Positions 33,291-42,521 of a DNA stretch of 64,000 nucleotides are shown piece after piece; positions within the stretch are counted from its first letter, which is position 1, and every line of letters starts with the position of its first letter. Both the position numbers and the translations under genes were made by a program. The stretch is taken from NCBI GenBank assembly GCA_963829085.1, contig CAWHHJ010000004.1, positions 310,001 to 374,000 on the forward strand, given 5' to 3'. A model generated the notes under the pieces. It did not search any database. It saw nothing but the letters and a program-made list of their open reading frames with translations, and was not told the origin of the DNA. Source of the stretch: PALSA-1004 sp963829085 (lineage in GTDB: Bacteria > Pseudomonadota > Gammaproteobacteria > Burkholderiales > SG8-41).

Positions 33291-36200
33291 TTATGCGTGG
33301 CCGGCAGGCCGTACCGGAGCCCGGTGCCTGCCGCGGTCGTGGCGTCTCTCGAACAACACGTAGAGCGTCGGCAGTACAATCAGAGTCAGCAAGGTGGCGG
33401 TTATAAGCCCGCCGATCACAACGACCGCCAGCGGCTTTTGCGTCTCGGATCCGATATCGTGTGACAATGCCATCGGCATAAGACCCATCATGGCGAGCAT
33501 CGCGGTCATCAAGACAGTCCTCAGCCTTACCAGCGAACCTTTGATGACCGCCTCAGTGGGCGTCGCACCGGCGCTTTTCAACTGGTTGAAATAAGTCACC
33601 ATGACAACGCCATTGAGGACCGCCTGGCCGAACAACGCAATGAAACCGATCGCCGCCGAAACGGACAAAGGTATACCGGTTATCAGCAGGGCAAAAATGC
33701 CGCCGATCATGGCAAACGGTATATTCAATATGATAAGGAGCGCGCTCTTGAATGACTTGAACGCATCGAAAAGCAGAATGAATATGAGTAGAACGGATAG
33801 CGGCACGACCACCGCCAGCCGCGCCATCGCGCGCTCCTGATTCTCGAATTCTCCAGACCAGCTCATGTAGTAGCCTTCGGGGAGCTTCACGGACTTAGCG
33901 ACGCGCGCCTGCATGTCCGACACGACGCTGCCCATATCACGGTCACGAATGAAGACGCCGATCGCGATGACACGTCCACCGTTCTCGCGACTGATATTCA
34001 TGCTGCCGCCGATCGTGCGAAAGTGTGCGACCTGCGATAGCGGCAGGTAAACGCCGTTCGAGGTGGTCACGAGGATATTGGGCAGCTCGTCGAGCGCGCG
34101 CTGGCCTTCATTCAACCGGACGACGATGCCGAATCGCTTCTCGCCCTCCCATACGCTCGTCGCGACCTTGCCGCCAAGCACGGTCTCGATGACGTCTTCT
34201 ATATCGGCGACATTAAGTCCGTAGCGCGCGGCGACGGCGCGGTCGATCTCGATTAGAGTCTGCGGCAACTCGCCCTGCCGGTCGATCATGGCGCGCGCCA
34301 CACCCGGGACGTCGGATATCGCGGCCAGCACTTGGGCAGCACTTACGCGCAGCTTATCCAGATCATCGCCGAACACTTTGACGACGATCTGACCGTCAAT
34401 CTGCGAAATGCTCTCGAGAATGTTGTCGCGAATCGGCTGGGAAAAGCTTGCCTGCACGCCAGGAATCTTCGACAGTTCACGATCCATTTCCAGCATCACT
34501 CCGCGCTTGTCGAGCTTGCGCGTCCATTCTGACTCGGGCTTCAGATCAACGAGAACTTCCGCCATGCTGATAAGCTTCGGATCGGTTCCATCTTCCGGCC
34601 GGCCGGCTTTGAAGACGACGGTTTTTACCTCCGGAATCTTCTTCAGCACGTCCTGCATGCGACCCATCTCGATTGACGCCTCCGTCACCGAGACGCTCGG
34701 ATGCAGCGGTACGTTCAGCCACAGCGATCCTTCGTTTAATTCCGGCAGGAACTCCGTGCCAAGCCGCGGCGCGACCGCCAGACTCGCCACCAGGCCGGCG
34801 CAAGCAATAACAACGACCAGACGTTTATGATCGAGCGCCCAGCGCAGGCCCGGCTCATAAATCTTCTTGCAACGCTCGACGACCGCGTTGTCATGGTGCG
34901 GCAGCTTTTTGCGCAGCAGGATGTAGCATAGAAGCGGCACCAGCGTTAATGAAAAGATCAGCGATGCAATCAGCGCAGACGTCACGGAGTACGCCATCGG
35001 CGCAAAAATCCGCCCCTCGTGCCGCTGCAAAGTGAAGATGGGAATATGCGCCGCGATGATAATCAGCATAGAGAACAGCGTCGGCCTGCCGACTTCCACG
35101 GCGGCGTCGATGATAGCCTGCAACCGGCGCCGTTTGCCGCGTTCGTCGACAGTGTCCTCATGGAACTCGCTGCCTTCCGACAGTTTGCGGAATACGTTTT
35201 CGACAACAATCACCGCACCATCGACGATGATGCCGAAGTCCATTGCGCCGAGCGACAGCAGATTGGCTGGAATACCGATCCACGTTAATCCGAGAAAAGT
35301 GCCCAGCAGCGACAGCGGTATGACGAACGCGACGATCGCCGCGGCCCGAATATTTCCGAGAAAGAGCAGCAGCACGAGCGTCACGAGCATTGCGCCTTCC
35401 ACCAGATTCGTGAACACGGTCTTGAGCGTCTTGCCGATCAACCAGGTGCGATCGTAATAAGGCACTATAGCGACACCCTTGGGCAGTACCGTTGCATTCA
35501 GCAGTTCGACTTTGCTCTTGACGGCTGTCAACACCGTCGAAGGGTTTTCGCCTTTGCGCATAAGCACGACGCCGGTGACCACATCGTCCTCGTCGTCCTG
35601 GCCGATGACGCCCTGGCGAGGCACCGACCCGGTCGACAGGCTGCCGATGTCCTTGACGAGCACCGGCACGCCGTTGCGCTCGGCCACCATTACGTTCATA
35701 ACTTCATCAGCTGAACGCAGCAGACCGATGCCCCGAATGAGGAACTGCTGATGCCCCTGTTCGACGTAGCCGCCACCGGCGTTCGAATTCGCGCGCTGCA
35801 GCGCAGTGAACAATTGCTGCAGCGTGATCTTGTAATACTTCATCTTCGCCAGATCGGGATGCACCTCGTATTGTTTAATGAAGCCGCCGAAACTCACGAC
35901 ATCCGCGACGCCCGGGATCAAGCGCAGTTGGCGGCTTACCGTCCAATCCTGAATGGTCCGCAAATCGCGCGAACTGGTGCCCTCAGCCTTGACGCGGTAA
36001 CGATAGATCTCGCCGATGGGCGTAGATAACGGCGCGAGTTGCGGTTGCACACCCTCCGGCAACTCTACTTCGCGCAAGCGCTCGACCACCTGCTGACGCG
36101 CGAAGTACGCATTCGCGCCATCGTCGAATGTCATGATGATGAACGAGAGACCGAACTGCGTATGCGAAAACATGCGGATGGAGTTCGGCAATCCTGCGAG

Positions 36201-36416
36201 TGCCACCTCCAGGGGAAGCGTCACTTGCTTCTCAACTTCCTCCGCCGCCCGCCCCGGGAACAGGGTGATCACTGTTACCTGCGTGTCAGTTACATCGGGA
36301 AAAGCTTCGACGGGCAATTGCTTGAACGCAATAATTCCACCGCCGATGAAAAGTATCGTTCCCAGGATTACGAACAGCGGCTGGTGCAGCGCGAACGAAA
36401 CGATTTTCTTGATCAT
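33291..36416 (-). CDS. Heavy-metal efflux RND pump (CzcA-type)
   Basis: A 1041-residue inner-membrane proton-driven pump, intact. N-terminus MIKKIVSFALHQPLF, then LPVEAFPDVTDTQVTVIT, then large periplasmic loops (residues about 40-330 and 560-860). The fourth-helix signature at 35191-35241 reads AMDFGIIVDGAVIVVEN, the HME-RND type for divalent metals such as Co, Zn, Cd and Ni rather than the Cu/Ag form. Metal identity is inferred. It is followed by nothing on this operon; the adaptor ends 29 bases upstream. Confidence 0.9.
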   Translation of the reverse strand: MIKKIVSFALHQPLFVILGTILFIGGGIIAFKQLPVEAFPDVTDTQVTVITLFPGRAAEEVEKQVTLPLEVALAGLPNSIRMFSHTQFGLSFIIMTFDDGANAYFARQQVVERLREVELPEGVQPQLAPLSTPIGEIYRYRVKAEGTSSRDLRTIQDWTVSRQLRLIPGVADVVSFGGFIKQYEVHPDLAKMKYYKITLQQLFTALQRANSNAGGGYVEQGHQQFLIRGIGLLRSADEVMNVMVAERNGVPVLVKDIGSLSTGSVPRQGVIGQDDEDDVVTGVVLMRKGENPSTVLTAVKSKVELLNATVLPKGVAIVPYYDRTWLIGKTLKTVFTNLVEGAMLVTLVLLLFLGNIRAAAIVAFVIPLSLLGTFLGLTWIGIPANLLSLGAMDFGIIVDGAVIVVENVFRKLSEGSEFHEDTVDERGKRRRLQAIIDAAVEVGRPTLFSMLIIIAAHIPIFTLQRHEGRIFAPMAYSVTSALIASLIFSLTLVPLLCYILLRKKLPHHDNAVVERCKKIYEPGLRWALDHKRLVVVIACAGLVASLAVAPRLGTEFLPELNEGSLWLNVPLHPSVSVTEASIEMGRMQDVLKKIPEVKTVVFKAGRPEDGTDPKLISMAEVLVDLKPESEWTRKLDKRGVMLEMDRELSKIPGVQASFSQPIRDNILESISQIDGQIVVKVFGDDLDKLRVSAAQVLAAISDVPGVARAMIDRQGELPQTLIEIDRAVAARYGLNVADIEDVIETVLGGKVATSVWEGEKRFGIVVRLNEGQRALDELPNILVTTSNGVYLPLSQVAHFRTIGGSMNISRENGGRVIAIGVFIRDRDMGSVVSDMQARVAKSVKLPEGYYMSWSGEFENQERAMARLAVVVPLSVLLIFILLFDAFKSFKSALLIILNIPFAMIGGIFALLITGIPLSVSAAIGFIALFGQAVLNGVVMVTYFNQLKSAGATPTEAVIKGSLVRLRTVLMTAMLAMMGLMPMALSHDIGSETQKPLAVVVIGGLITATLLTLIVLPTLYVLFERRHDRGRHRAPVRPAGHA

Positions 36417-36445
36417 GGCCGCGGCCGGGAGCTGATCGGCATCGA

Positions 36446-37576
36446 CTATTTCACGACGCGTGTCGGCTGGAGCATCTGCTGCAGGAGAAGTGCCCCTTCG
36501 GATACCACTTTCTGGCCCGGCTCCAGACCCGAGGTGATGGTGATGTAGCCGTTATACACGTCGCCGACTTTGACCTGGCGGCGCGTATAAGTACCCTGTC
36601 CGGAATCCACGAAAAGAAAATGACTGCCGCCCTGGAAGAACACCGCGCGGGACGGGACTTGCAAGACTCGCACTGACTCATCATTCAGAGTGGCAGTAAC
36701 AAACATCTCGCCCTTGAGCATCCGGTTCGAGTTATCAAGCGATGCGCGCACCTTGATCGTCCGTGTCGTCGGATCGAGAAAATCTGCAACCGCGGTGATA
36801 CGGGCGTCAAACGTCGCATCGGGATAAACCGGCACCCGAATTTTCACAATCTTGCCCACGTGCAAACCGGGTAAGTCTTTCTCACCCGCGTCAAGCATCA
36901 CCCATAAGTACGAAGGATCGGTGATGACAAATAACGCCGGCGAGCCGCCCATTTGATCCGGACGCAATTCCTGTCCGGGGTTGATGTTCTTTTCGACGAC
37001 TACGCCAGCGAGCGGGCTCTTGAGTGCATAACTCTGGTCGACCTGTGTTCCGCCCCCATAGAGTTGCAGACGCGCACGGTTTCGCTGCAGTTCCGATTCG
37101 CTCCGCGCGTATTCGGCTTCGGCGGAGTTGAGATCTTTTGCCGGCGCGACGCCGTTTGCGTGCAGGTCTTTGACGCGCGCCAGATTTTGCTGCGCCAATG
37201 CATAATCGCCCTCAGCCCGCCGGGCGTCGGCTTGCGCCTGACCGAAGTCGGGAGAAGCAATGACCGCCAGCGTCTGACCCTGCTGGACCTTGTCACCCGG
37301 CTGCGCCGATATGCGGCTGACTCTGCCTGCGAACGGCGTATATATGCGGACGGTTTTGTCTTCATTCCATGTCAGCCGCCCGTTCAGCGTCGCGGCGGCG
37401 GCCTCACGCTGCGCTGCCGCCTCGGATGCGAGGGAAGACAGTTGTGGACTGTCAGGCGGAAAGACAATGGATTCGCCGCTGACTTTCGCCGCGGGAGGCG
37501 CTTCTGTTTTGACCGTATTGTCGCAGCCCGCGGAGAGAACCGCCGCCAACAGCGCTGCACAACGGGTGAGACGCAT
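36446..37576 (-). CDS. RND efflux periplasmic adaptor lipoprotein (CzcB-type)
   Basis: A 376-residue membrane-fusion protein made as a lipoprotein: MRLTRCAALLAAVLSAGC has the lipobox cysteine at residue 18. Domains: lipoyl half (YTPFAGRVSRISAQPGDKV), coiled coil (about 100-165), second lipoyl half (KSPLAGVVVEKNINPGQEL), then beta barrel (VRASLDNSNRMLKGEMFV) and C-terminal domain. I start at 37576, where AGGGA lies about 7 bases upstream; the frame continues to 37627. It pairs with the intact pump. The neighbouring OM factor ends 70 bases upstream. Confidence 0.88.
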   Translation of the reverse strand: MRLTRCAALLAAVLSAGCDNTVKTEAPPAAKVSGESIVFPPDSPQLSSLASEAAAQREAAAATLNGRLTWNEDKTVRIYTPFAGRVSRISAQPGDKVQQGQTLAVIASPDFGQAQADARRAEGDYALAQQNLARVKDLHANGVAPAKDLNSAEAEYARSESELQRNRARLQLYGGGTQVDQSYALKSPLAGVVVEKNINPGQELRPDQMGGSPALFVITDPSYLWVMLDAGEKDLPGLHVGKIVKIRVPVYPDATFDARITAVADFLDPTTRTIKVRASLDNSNRMLKGEMFVTATLNDESVRVLQVPSRAVFFQGGSHFLFVDSGQGTYTRRQVKVGDVYNGYITITSGLEPGQKVVSEGALLLQQMLQPTRVVK

Positions 37577-37646
37577 GTTACTTCCCTCTAGTCTTATTCT
37601 TATCGCCGGCGGCACGACCGTCAGCATGAAATTTCAGATGCTGGGG

Positions 37647-39035
37647 CTACCGGCCCTCCCGCTCAGCTTCGATCTGGGCGGGCGCGATGGCTGCCTGCCA
37701 GACCGCAAACGATTTCGCGTAATCCGCCTGCGCGCCTGACGCCTCAAGGCGAGTCGCGTAGAGCTGCCGACGCGCATCCAGCAGGTCCATGACCCCGATT
37801 GCGCCGCGACTATACGCGAATTCCGCACCCTCGGCAGCTTTCTGCGCCTCCGCCAGCAGCACGTCGCGAAACCGTTGCAGGCGATCACGGGCAGAGTCGA
37901 GTTCCGCACGACTTCTGGTGATTTCACCGAGTGCAAGCGCGCGCACCCGCTCAAAGTTATCCTGTGACGCCTGGAGCTCGACTTCAGCGCGCCGGATCTC
38001 TCCTTCGAAGTAGTAATTGGTAAAAAGCGGCACGCTGACGGCGATACCAAAGGTGTTGTTGCTGAAGTCGCCTGGAAAGTGCTGGAACGATGCGGAGCCC
38101 GTGATATCGCGTGTGCGCAGTGCGCGTGCAAGCTCACGGTTTTTATCAGCCGCTGCGATGCGCGCGGACGCCGCCTGCACATCGGCACGTCCGTTGAGCG
38201 CCCTGTCAATCTCGACCGCGTCCGCTGCCGCCGCGAGCTCCGGCCAGCTATCAGCCGCCCTGATGCGACCAGCGTCCCGCTCGGCACCGATTACATACGC
38301 GAGTGCTGCCTGCGCCTTTTGCAGGTCTGATTGCGCAATACGCGCATCATTTTCGGCGCGCAGCGCATCGACGCGTATGCGCGCAACGTCACTGCGTGCA
38401 ATATCCCCCGCCTTCAGGCGTCGCTCGACTGCATCGATGGTTTTGCCAAACAGCGCGGCGGTCTCGCCGGCGATACGCAGCCGCTCCTGGGCGGCGACCA
38501 ACTCATAGAAAGAGGCGTAGAGCACGACCTTCTGCTGGCGCTGAATTTCGGCGTAATCAGCGCGCGTGGCTGCGATGTTGAAATCGGCCGCTTCCATTCG
38601 CAACTCGCGTTTACCGCCGCGTTCGAACAGCTGCTGCAGTCCGACGATACTGCCGATACGCTTATCGCGCAGGTTGCCTGAGCCCACGCCTTCGTGCGGG
38701 TTTAGCGGACTTTCATTGAATGACAAGCTGGGATTTGGCCGTGCGGCGGCTGCCAATCGATCCGCCCGCGCGCCCTCGACAACGCTTTGCCCCGCGCGCA
38801 ACTCGCGATTGCGAGCAGCAAAAAAAATCTCCGCCTGGGGCAGTGTTAGCCGCTCCAGGTCGGAGCTTAAAGGAGGCGGAACCGACACCACCGGTTCTAC
38901 ACCAGCGGCACCAGCGCTCCAGCCACCTAGGAGGAAAACATAAAAGAGCAAAGTCACAAGTGACACGATCGCATTGGAGCACCCTGGAATTGATGCCGCG
39001 ACTTCCCGTGGCGCCTCAAGTTGACGAACGAACAT
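37647..39035 (-). CDS. Outer-membrane efflux factor (TolC/CzcC family)
   Basis: A 462-residue TolC-family outer-membrane channel. After a hydrophobic segment (about 24-45), the mature protein has two outer-membrane efflux repeats of long helices, seen as LPQAEIFFAARNRELRAGQ and ARADRLAAAARPNPSLSFNE in the first and VSVPLFTNYYFEGEIRRAEVELQASQDN in the second. It lets the two RND pumps export across the outer membrane. It is the only such gene in the island, so both pumps may share it. The ATG at 39035 has AAAGGA 7 bases upstream. The first 23 residues look unlike a signal peptide start. A start at the GTG 38966 would give MSLVTLLFYVFLLGGWSAGA. The direct repeat lies 13 bases upstream of the ATG. 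Confidence 0.85.
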   Translation of the reverse strand: MFVRQLEAPREVAASIPGCSNAIVSLVTLLFYVFLLGGWSAGAAGVEPVVSVPPPLSSDLERLTLPQAEIFFAARNRELRAGQSVVEGARADRLAAAARPNPSLSFNESPLNPHEGVGSGNLRDKRIGSIVGLQQLFERGGKRELRMEAADFNIAATRADYAEIQRQQKVVLYASFYELVAAQERLRIAGETAALFGKTIDAVERRLKAGDIARSDVARIRVDALRAENDARIAQSDLQKAQAALAYVIGAERDAGRIRAADSWPELAAAADAVEIDRALNGRADVQAASARIAAADKNRELARALRTRDITGSASFQHFPGDFSNNTFGIAVSVPLFTNYYFEGEIRRAEVELQASQDNFERVRALALGEITRSRAELDSARDRLQRFRDVLLAEAQKAAEGAEFAYSRGAIGVMDLLDARRQLYATRLEASGAQADYAKSFAVWQAAIAPAQIEAEREGR

Positions 39036-39101
39036 TAGCAGTCCTTTCTTACATGCACCTTACACTCGATCGATGTTAAAGCACGGCCTGAGGTGCTAAT
39101 G
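39033..39101. repeat. Inverted repeat flanking the efflux/regulator intergenic region
   Basis: CATTAGCA (39033-39040) and TGCTAATG (39094-39101) form a perfect 8-base inverted repeat, 53 bases apart. The left copy contains the start codon of the outer-membrane factor. Between them lies the direct repeat. Could be coincidence; it is short. Confidence 0.3.
39048..39064. promoter_or_regulatory. Direct repeat, candidate response-regulator operator
   Basis: CTTACA, 5 bases, CTTACA; the two half-sites are 11 bases apart. It lies in the 156-base divergent region between the outer-membrane factor gene and the response regulator. Known OmpR-family relatives such as PmrA/QseB bind 6-base repeats separated by 5 bases. 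A nearly identical repeat upstream of the second RND unit (33260) supports a shared regulon. A GTTAAA element 11 bases after the second half could be a -10 for the regulator direction. Confidence 0.5.
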
Positions 39102-39191
39102 CGAAATCTATCACGCGGCGTGCCTTTTGCCACTGCGATACACTGTAACGTCTGCCTAGATACGCCGTCTCGCGGCGTCCATATCTACCGT

Positions 39192-39860
39192 ATGCGCGTG
39201 CTCATTATCGAAGACGATCCGGTGCTGGCGGATGGGCTCACCCGCTCTCTTCGGCATGCCGACTACGCAGTCGATTGTGTACACGACGGCGAACAGGCTG
39301 ATCATGTCCTGACGGCCCATAGTTATGATGTCGTAATACTCGATCTGGGATTGCCCAAGCTGAGCGGATTCGAAGTATTGCGACGGCTGCGGCGCCGCGG
39401 CAGCCTCGTTCCAGTGCTGGTGCTGTCAGCGCGCGATGCGCTTTCCGACCGGGTCAAAGGTCTGGACCTGGGCGCCGATGATTATCTAACCAAACCGTTC
39501 GACCTGCCTGAACTCGAAGCGCGCGTGCGGGCGCTCATCCGGCGCGGCCAGTCGGGTGGGAGCTCACTATTGAGCCACGGCCCGCTTACTCTCGATACCA
39601 GCGGCCGGCGCGCCACGCTGGCAGGCGCGTCTCTTGAGCTTTCGGCACGCGAGATCGGCGTCCTGGAAGTGCTAATGCTGCGCAGCGGGCGGGTGGTCAA
39701 TAAAGAACAACTCGCCGAACAACTGTATGGATGGGATGAAGAAGTCGGCGCGAATGCGATCGAAGTGTATGTGCATCGCCTGCGCAAAAAGCTCGAACCG
39801 GCAGGCGTGGCCATCCGCACCATCCGGGGGTTGGGCTATCTGCTCGAGAAAGAATCGTGA
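39192..39860 (+). CDS. OmpR-family response regulator (QseB/TctD-like)
   Basis: A 222-residue two-component DNA-binding regulator. Receiver: acidic pocket IIEDD (residues 5-9), phosphorylated Asp51 in VVILDLGLPKLSGFEVL, SAR and Lys in YLTKPFDLPELEARVRAL. C-terminal winged helix (about 130-220): ALELSAREIGVLEVL, EQLAEQLYGW, EVYVHRLRKKLE and IRTIRGLGYLLE. The ATG at 39192 precedes MRVLIIEDD; the frame extends 33 codons upstream. The stop overlaps the kinase GTG start (GTGA). It is likely to bind the direct repeats at 39048 and 33260. Confidence 0.9.
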   Translation: MRVLIIEDDPVLADGLTRSLRHADYAVDCVHDGEQADHVLTAHSYDVVILDLGLPKLSGFEVLRRLRRRGSLVPVLVLSARDALSDRVKGLDLGADDYLTKPFDLPELEARVRALIRRGQSGGSSLLSHGPLTLDTSGRRATLAGASLELSAREIGVLEVLMLRSGRVVNKEQLAEQLYGWDEEVGANAIEVYVHRLRKKLEPAGVAIRTIRGLGYLLEKES

Positions 39861-41278
39861 GCGCGATTATCGAAGCGAGCGGGCAGTCGCGAAGACCGGA
39901 ACAGGCGACGCTCAGGCGCCAACTGCTGCGCTCGCTGCTGGCGCCGATAGTCGTGGTCACTTTGCTGAGCGCGATAGTCACGTACTACTACGCGTTCAAC
40001 TTCGCCACGCTGGCCTACGATTACACTTTGTTTGACTCAGCGCTCGATATCAGCCGCCAGACACGCGTCATCGACAACAGGCCACACGTAGATCTGCCGA
40101 GTGCCGCCTTGGACATGCTCGAGTCGGACACGCACGACAGTGTTTATTACATGGTAGCCGACGCCCGCGGGGCCTTTGTTGCCGGCCATCGCGGGCTGCC
40201 TATGCCGCCGGAAGAGGCCGCGCCTGGAAAGCCCACATACTACGACGCCAAATATCGCGGCAGTCCGGTGCGCGTCGCGGCCCTGCGTGCGAATGTAACC
40301 GGCGCATCCGCGGATGAACCGGTATTGGTGATGGTCGCAGAGACGCTTAATAAGCGCCGCACCCTCGCGAACGAAGTTCTGCTGGGTATGCTGCTGCCTG
40401 AACTGCTGCTGATCGCACTCATAGGCGGATTGGTCTGGTATGGCATCGACCGCGGCCTGCGGCCGCTGGCGACGTTGCAGCACGAGATCAGCAGCCGTTC
40501 ACATCGCGACTTGAGCCCGCTACCCGAGAGCAATGCCCCGGGCGAAGTTCGCGCCCTGGTGCGCGCCATGAATGACCTGCTCGCACGCCTCGCATCCGCG
40601 CTGTCAGCGCAGCAACGCTTTACCGCAGATGCGGCGCATCAGCTGCGTACCCCGCTGGCCGGAATCAAGACCCAGGCGGAGCTTGCGTTGCGCCAGGACC
40701 GGCTGGACGACGTCCAACACACGCTCCGGCAGCTTAATACCGCCACCGGACAGACCACGCATCTCATCAATCAGCTCCTCTCATTGGCGCGTTCGGAGCC
40801 GGCTGTTAGCCGGGCGCAAGCTACACAGCGCATAAACCTGCATGAACTTGCGCGCGATACTACGACGGAGTGGGTGCCGCGCGCACTCGCGCGCAACATC
40901 GATCTTGGATTTGATGGTTCGGCGCTGCCCGCCACGATCGAGGGGGATGCGGTGCTGGTGAGAGAACTGCTCTCCAATCTCCTCGACAATGCCATCCGCT
41001 ATACGCAGCCCGGCGGACAGGTGACCGTGCGCGTCGCCATCGCTGACTCGGCTGTCACGTTGAGCGTCGAAGACAACGGTCCTGGCATTCCCCCGGCGGA
41101 GCGCGAGCGCGTGTTCGAGCGTTTCCATAGAGGACTGGGCAACGGCGGCGAAGGCTGCGGATTGGGGCTTTCCATCGTGCGTGAGATCGCGCAAAGCCAT
41201 GGCGCCGAAACGCGCCTCGCCGCCGGAAAAAACGGCAATGGAACCGTGGTGACAGTTAGTTTTCGCCAGGCGGCATGA
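39857..41278 (+). CDS. Sensor histidine kinase (TctE-like)
   Basis: A 473-residue membrane kinase, GTG start overlapping the regulator stop. Two transmembrane helices, about 27-49 and 175-196, enclose a periplasmic 2CSK_N-like domain (residues about 50-170, with HVDLPSAALDMLESD and PVRVAALRANVTG). It then has a HAMP segment (LRPLATLQHEI), the phospho-acceptor His261 in FTADAAHQLRTPLAGIKT, N-box LLSNLLDNAIRYT, G1 DNGPGIP, and G2 GLGLSIVREIAQ. TctE-type kinases are known for tricarboxylate sensing; here the neighbours suggest metal or metal-citrate signals. The sensed ligand is not proven. Confidence 0.9.
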   Translation: MSAIIEASGQSRRPEQATLRRQLLRSLLAPIVVVTLLSAIVTYYYAFNFATLAYDYTLFDSALDISRQTRVIDNRPHVDLPSAALDMLESDTHDSVYYMVADARGAFVAGHRGLPMPPEEAAPGKPTYYDAKYRGSPVRVAALRANVTGASADEPVLVMVAETLNKRRTLANEVLLGMLLPELLLIALIGGLVWYGIDRGLRPLATLQHEISSRSHRDLSPLPESNAPGEVRALVRAMNDLLARLASALSAQQRFTADAAHQLRTPLAGIKTQAELALRQDRLDDVQHTLRQLNTATGQTTHLINQLLSLARSEPAVSRAQATQRINLHELARDTTTEWVPRALARNIDLGFDGSALPATIEGDAVLVRELLSNLLDNAIRYTQPGGQVTVRVAIADSAVTLSVEDNGPGIPPAERERVFERFHRGLGNGGEGCGLGLSIVREIAQSHGAETRLAAGKNGNGTVVTVSFRQAA

Positions 41279-41354
41279 ATACTGCTGCTTTGAAATTCGG
41301 CGACAGTGACAGTCCCCAGTCCGTCGTAGCTCCGGATTAACTTCGCTGGAAAGC

Positions 41355-41909
41355 ATGCAGCCGCCCGTCCGCTACACCACACCTGCCATCGCCTTGCACT
41401 GGATGATCTTCGTTCTCATTGCGTGCAGCTTCATGCTTGCGGTTTATATGGTCGCCGTGCCGCTGTCGCCGCTCAAGCTCAAATACTATTCCTGGCATAA
41501 GTGGATAGGCGTAACCGTATTTGCGCTTGCGGTTGCACGGGTCGCCTGGCGCGTGTTCAATCCGGTGCCTGTCGTGCCACCGCACCTTCCGCACTGGCAA
41601 AAGCGTGCGGCAGCAGCGACGCATCTGCTTCTATACGTCCTGATTGTGGTGATTCCCATCACCGGATGGCTCTATAGTTCTGCGGCTGGAGTTCCCACCG
41701 TTTACCTCGGCATGTGGCAATTGCCGGATCTCGTCGCGAAAGACAAGGCGCTTGCCGCGCAATTGAAGCTCGTGCATGTCTCACTGAACTATACGATGCT
41801 CGGACTTGTTATCATCCACGCTGCCGCCGCGATCAAGCACCACTACGTTGATCGTGATGATGTGTTGCGCCGCATGCTGCCGCGCTTCGCCGGCTCAGGA
41901 GAAAAGTGA
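41355..41909 (+). CDS. Cytochrome b561 (prokaryotic type)
   Basis: A 184-residue integral membrane cytochrome with four transmembrane helices. Haem-ligand histidines are visible: IALHWMIFV (His15), YYSWHKWIG (about His48), the third helix THLLLYVLIVVIPITGW, and the fourth helix VHVSLNYTMLGLVIIHAAAAIKHH. It passes electrons across the membrane from the quinone pool to a periplasmic acceptor. The gene is followed directly by yceI: its stop TGA and the next ATG abut at 41909/41910. YceI and cytochrome b561 are often paired. It begins 76 bases after the kinase. Confidence 0.88.
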   Translation: MQPPVRYTTPAIALHWMIFVLIACSFMLAVYMVAVPLSPLKLKYYSWHKWIGVTVFALAVARVAWRVFNPVPVVPPHLPHWQKRAAAATHLLLYVLIVVIPITGWLYSSAAGVPTVYLGMWQLPDLVAKDKALAAQLKLVHVSLNYTMLGLVIIHAAAAIKHHYVDRDDVLRRMLPRFAGSGEK

Positions 41910-42491
41910 ATGCTGTTACGCAATCTTATAGCTGCGGCAGTGACCGTCTGCTGCGTTCTACCAGCGGTTCGCTCTGCATCGGCGCAGTCGGTGCTTTACG
42001 ACAAAAGCCGTATAACGTGCGTCTCGCGACAAATGAATGTGCCGGTCGAGGCCGGCTTCAAGAAGTTCACAGCCGACATTACTTTCGATCCAGCCCGGCC
42101 GGAGACTGGAAAATCACGCATTGAAATCGACATGGACAGTTTCGATATCGACAACGCCGAAGTGAATGACGAAGCGAAGGGGAAAGCCTGGTTTGACGCG
42201 CGTAGCTTCCCGAAAGCAACGTTCGTTTCGTCAGGCATCAAGGCACTGGGCGGCGGCAAGTATGAGGCGCGCGGCAGCCTGAGCATCAAGGGCAAGACGA
42301 ACGAAGTGGTCGCGCCCTTCACCTACAAAGACGAGGGTGGCAGCGGCGTATTCGACGGCGTGTTTCCGATCAGGCGCCTGCAATACAACATCGGCGAAGG
42401 TGCGTGGAAAGACACGGATACTGTGGCGGACGAAGTCCAGATAAAATTTCATTTGGTGACAAGCGCGATAAAACCGCCAGCCAAAAAATAG
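41910..42491 (+). CDS. YceI-family protein (first)
   Basis: A 193-residue periplasmic lipocalin-like protein. It has a signal peptide (about residues 1-25, ending SASA) and the YceI barrel: DKSRITCVSRQMNVPVEAGFKKF, DMDSFDIDN, KATFVSS, LSIKGKTNEVVAPF. YceI proteins bind isoprenoid/polyisoprenoid-like ligands, and pairs with cytochrome b561 suggest a membrane redox role. The ATG immediately follows the cytochrome stop. A second YceI copy is 30 bases downstream, suggesting duplication. Confidence 0.86.
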   Translation: MLLRNLIAAAVTVCCVLPAVRSASAQSVLYDKSRITCVSRQMNVPVEAGFKKFTADITFDPARPETGKSRIEIDMDSFDIDNAEVNDEAKGKAWFDARSFPKATFVSSGIKALGGGKYEARGSLSIKGKTNEVVAPFTYKDEGGSGVFDGVFPIRRLQYNIGEGAWKDTDTVADEVQIKFHLVTSAIKPPAKK

Positions 42492-42521
42492 ATCGGCGTT
42501 CATTCAAGAGAGGGGACCAGC

